NCBI RefSeq assembly: GCF_029277445.1
Contig: NZ_CP119566.1
Location: forward strand, 1,085,001-1,149,000
Reading direction: 5' to 3'
Length of the DNA: 64,000 nt
Origin: Pararhizobium qamdonense
Lineage (GTDB): Bacteria > Pseudomonadota > Alphaproteobacteria > Rhizobiales > Rhizobiaceae
Positions 61,519 to 64,000 of this stretch are shown piece by piece. The notes beneath the pieces were generated by a model. It saw only the letters and a program-made list of their open reading frames with translations, searched no databases and had not been told where the DNA came from. Made by a program: the position numbers and the translations under genes. Each line of letters starts with the position of its first letter. The first letter of the stretch is position 1.

Positions 61519-61935
61519 GTGAATCCCGTTCCTTCAGTTTGGAGTGATCGCCTCATGAAGTCAGGTCAACGAGGCAAAAAAATAATGTTCGCGGAGCCCG
61601 GAAGCTTTACGATTGGGTGAGCGGATACCAGATCGCTCGCCCAAAGTCCAGCTTGCAGTTGCTTTACCCTACTGAAACTGCCGGAAAACCGTGGCTTTGC
61701 GGCATGGGGTGCGGGAATTGCGATGCGGCGAGGGTGTGCGTCAGCAGGTGCGGCGCGCTTTCCCATATGTGCACCGCCTTATATTGCAGCGGGGATGCGG
61801 CATGTCGCAAGTCGTGCGACAAGCGCCGTCTCGCGTCGCAAAAGAAACGTTGCGGAAGTCCGGGATTTGCGATTTCTAGGTTCGACCTTAAGAAATTCAC
61901 CGGCCTTTCGGCAGGACTACGGAGTGTGAAAGCGG
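61519..61935. other. intergenic region between rpsU and soxB
   Basis: 417 bases carrying the promoters of the divergent rpsU and sarcosine oxidase genes. Several overlapping ORFs of 60 to 140 codons are not credible. No riboswitch-like fold was recognised by eye. Confidence 0.4.
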
Positions 61936-63189
61936 ATGCGCAAATATTCGGTTTTTGCTGTCGCTCGCGAAGCGATGCGCGGCCACAGGGGATGGGAGGC
62001 GCAATGGACCTCGCCCGAGCCGCGCAAGGAGTATGATGTCATCATCATCGGCGCCGGCGGTCATGGCCTGGGCACGGCCTATTACCTTGCCAAGGAACAT
62101 GGCATCACCAATATCGCGGTGCTGGAAAAAGGCTGGCTCGGCGGCGGCAATACCGGCCGCAACACCACCATCATCCGCTCCAACTATCTTTATGACGAGA
62201 GCGCGGGGATCTATGATCACGCGCTGAAGCTCTGGGATGGGCTCAGCCAGGATCTCAACTACAACGTCATGTATTCGGCGCGCGGCGTGATGATGCTGTC
62301 GCACAACATCCACGACCAGCAGGTGTTCAAGCGGCATATTCATGCCAACCGCCTGAACGGCATCGACAATGAATGGCTGACGCCGGAGCAGGCGCAGGAA
62401 TTCTGCCCGCCGCTCGATATTTCCCGCAACGCCCGTTATCCGATCAATGGCGCCGCCCTGCAGCGCCGCGGCGGCACGGCACGTCACGATGCCGTTGCCT
62501 GGGGCTATGCCCGTGCGGCCGCCGATCGCGGTGTTCATATCATCCAGAACTGTGAAGTCACCGGTATCCGCCGCAACCCGGACGGTTCCGTTGCCGGTGT
62601 CGATACCAATCGCGGCCAGATCAATGCCAAGAAGGTCGGCGTCGTCGCCGCCGGTCACACCTCGGTTCTGATGGAAATGGCCGGCGTGCGCATGCCGCTG
62701 GTCAGCTATCCGCTGCAGGCCTTGGTGTCCGAGCCGGTCAAGCCGATCTTCCCCTGCGTTGTCATGTCCAACACCGTGCACGCCTATATCTCGCAGTCCG
62801 ACAAGGGCGAACTCGTCATCGGCGCCGGGACCGACCAGTATTCCTCCTATTCGCAGACCGGCGGCCTGCAGATCATCACCCATACGCTGGATGCGATCTG
62901 CGAGCTGTTTCCGATCTTCCGCCGGATGAAGATGATGCGCTCCTGGGGCGGTATCGTCGATGTGACGCCGGATCGCTCGCCGATCCTCGCCAAAACCCCG
63001 GTTTCCGGTCTCTATGTCAACTGTGGCTGGGGAACCGGCGGCTTCAAGGCGACGCCGGGCTCGGCCAATGTCTTTGCCCACACCATCGCCAACGACGCGC
63101 CGCACAGGATCAACGCGCCGTTCACGCTGGAACGCTTCCGCTCAGGCCGCCTGATCGATGAAGCGGCCGCCGCCGCCGTTGCGCATTAA
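61936..63189 (+). CDS. soxB: sarcosine oxidase beta subunit
   Basis: 417 residues. The flavin subunit of the heterotetrameric enzyme: EYDVIIIGAGGHGLGTAYYLAKEHG (dinucleotide loop, about residues 33-57), LGGGNTGRNTTIIRSNYL near the covalent FMN/FAD environment, RRGGTARHDAVAWGYARAA and the closing GLYVNCGWGTGGFKATPGS. With SoxA, SoxD and SoxG it converts sarcosine to glycine, with tetrahydrofolate taking up the methyl group. soxD begins 12 bases after it. Confidence 0.96.
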   Translation: MRKYSVFAVAREAMRGHRGWEAQWTSPEPRKEYDVIIIGAGGHGLGTAYYLAKEHGITNIAVLEKGWLGGGNTGRNTTIIRSNYLYDESAGIYDHALKLWDGLSQDLNYNVMYSARGVMMLSHNIHDQQVFKRHIHANRLNGIDNEWLTPEQAQEFCPPLDISRNARYPINGAALQRRGGTARHDAVAWGYARAAADRGVHIIQNCEVTGIRRNPDGSVAGVDTNRGQINAKKVGVVAAGHTSVLMEMAGVRMPLVSYPLQALVSEPVKPIFPCVVMSNTVHAYISQSDKGELVIGAGTDQYSSYSQTGGLQIITHTLDAICELFPIFRRMKMMRSWGGIVDVTPDRSPILAKTPVSGLYVNCGWGTGGFKATPGSANVFAHTIANDAPHRINAPFTLERFRSGRLIDEAAAAAVAH

Positions 63190-63201
63190 GGGGAAAACAC
63201 C

Positions 63202-63546
63202 ATGCTTTTGATCTACTGCCCCTATTGTGAGGAAGAGCGTTCCGAGCTCGAATTCCGCCAGGCCGGCGACGCGCATATCGCGCGTCCGACCGATATGACC
63301 GATATGACCGACGAGGATTTCGAGGCGTTCTTCTTCCTGCGCGACAACGTTAAGGGTCTCACCTTCGAGCGCTGGCGCCACCTCAACGGCTGTGGCCGGT
63401 TCTTCAATGCGGCCCGCGATACCGTCAGCGACAAGTTCCTGACGACCTACAAGGCCGGCTTGCCGAGACCCGATCTTGGCACATTGCGCCCGGCAACCGA
63501 AGTCACAGTCGAAACCTATGAAGCTACGGAGTCGGATGCTAAATGA
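63202..63546 (+). CDS. soxD: sarcosine oxidase delta subunit
   Basis: 114 residues. The zinc-binding cysteines are in LIYCPYCEEERSELEF at the N terminus, with His and Cys in WRHLNGCGRFF. It carries the metal site that joins the alpha subunit. The tail after the conserved ARDTVSDKFLTTYKAGLPRP is about 20 residues longer than in some homologues. Its stop overlaps the soxA start by four bases (ATGA). Confidence 0.95.
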   Translation: MLLIYCPYCEEERSELEFRQAGDAHIARPTDMTDMTDEDFEAFFFLRDNVKGLTFERWRHLNGCGRFFNAARDTVSDKFLTTYKAGLPRPDLGTLRPATEVTVETYEATESDAK

Positions 63547-64000
63547 GCGGCGCCAATCGTATCCCCGGTGCAGGCCGTCTCACCCCTGCAAAAACCGCCC
63601 GTTTCTTCTTCGATGGCAAGAGCTATGCAGCCCTTGAGGGCGACACGGTCGCGTCCGCGCTCCTGGCCAATGGCGTGCATCTCGTCGGCCGCTCGTTCAA
63701 GTATCACCGGCCGCGCGGCATCGTGTCGGCGGGTGCGGAAGAGCCGAACGCCCTGATCGGCGTCGAGCGGGATGCTGCCCGCAAGCAGCCGAACGTGCGC
63801 GCCACCGTGCAGGATGTCTTTGATGGCATGAAGGTGATCTCGCAGAACCGCTGGCCGTCGCTCGCCTTTGATGTCGGTGCTGTTAACAATATCCTGGCGC
63901 CCTTCTTTGCCGCCGGTTTCTACTACAAGACCTTCATGTGGCCGAAGCAGGCCTGGAAGCATGTCTACGAGCCGCAGATCCGCGCGGCCGCCGGTCTCGG
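63543..64000 (+). CDS. soxA: sarcosine oxidase alpha subunit, 5' part
   Basis: 152 codons reach the right edge; the full subunit is about 1,000 residues, so most of it lies outside. The N terminus has the ferredoxin-like domain of SoxA: RFFFDGKSYAALEGDTVASALLANGVHLVGRSFKYHRPRGIVSAGAEEPNALI, then NRWPSLAFDVGAVNNILAPFFAAGFYYKTFMWP. The start overlaps soxD (ATGA). Partial only because of the window edge. Confidence 0.95.
   Translation, partial: MSGANRIPGAGRLTPAKTARFFFDGKSYAALEGDTVASALLANGVHLVGRSFKYHRPRGIVSAGAEEPNALIGVERDAARKQPNVRATVQDVFDGMKVISQNRWPSLAFDVGAVNNILAPFFAAGFYYKTFMWPKQAWKHVYEPQIRAAAGL

Overview
The window reads as chromosomal DNA of an alphaproteobacterium of the Rhizobium/Agrobacterium group (inferred from gene content, no database search). 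Pointers are the three-gene proton-translocating transhydrogenase pntAA-pntAB-pntB preceded by an aa3-type oxidase subunit IV gene, a short rpsU, the soxBDA sarcosine oxidase genes, a single-domain ornithine decarboxylase with a long leader, several LacI regulators with sugar operons, and TTAA-N7-TTAA (CtrA-type) boxes. No rRNA, tRNA or CRISPR array was recognised.

Bases 1 to about 14,600 form a loosely packed, less GC-rich accessory region with many gaps and broken genes. It holds a DUF262 plus HEPN two-gene cassette, a degenerate IS1182-type transposase, an IS21-type end that cuts a P-loop NTPase gene inside its Walker A motif, a DUF1206 membrane protein, a divergent LuxR/LysE pair, a frameshifted DUF6894 gene, a ParA gene coupled to a ribbon-helix-helix-like gene, a Phd-like antitoxin convergent with a VapC-like toxin, a frameshifted response regulator and several unrecognised ORFs. 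It looks like an eroded defence/mobile island.

From 14.8 kb the sequence is dense and conserved in character. A LacI regulator, xylB and xylA make a xylose operon, followed by a soluble globin-coupled chemoreceptor. A second LacI gene diverges from a ribose-type ABC transporter, a TIM-barrel isomerase and a Gfo/Idh/MocA dehydrogenase, with a paired palindromic operator between them and a REP-like element inside the operon. After parDE come a GH1 beta-glucosidase, the tRNA hydroxylase trhO, a VOC protein, a WYL regulator, a CYTH-CHAD pair, KDPG aldolase, a DUF533 protein, an acetyltransferase with a small membrane protein, and a NicO-type metal exporter with a DUF1007 protein.

From 38.7 to 51.9 kb lie a LysR gene, ornithine decarboxylase with an acetyltransferase, a serine hydrolase, a translationally coupled CobW-WD40-GNAT set, a DUF2188 plus TIR/deoxyribosyltransferase-like cassette (a second possible defence locus), a creatininase-family amidohydrolase, MarR, a LacI/2-hydroxyacid dehydrogenase pair and a class-I amidotransferase-type hydrolase. 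The last 12 kb carries a GGDEF-EAL protein, a FeeM-like N-acyl amino acid synthase behind two CtrA-type boxes, coxIV-pntAA-pntAB-pntB, a DUF992 protein, a TPR lipoprotein, rpsU and soxB-soxD-soxA, the last cut by the right edge.
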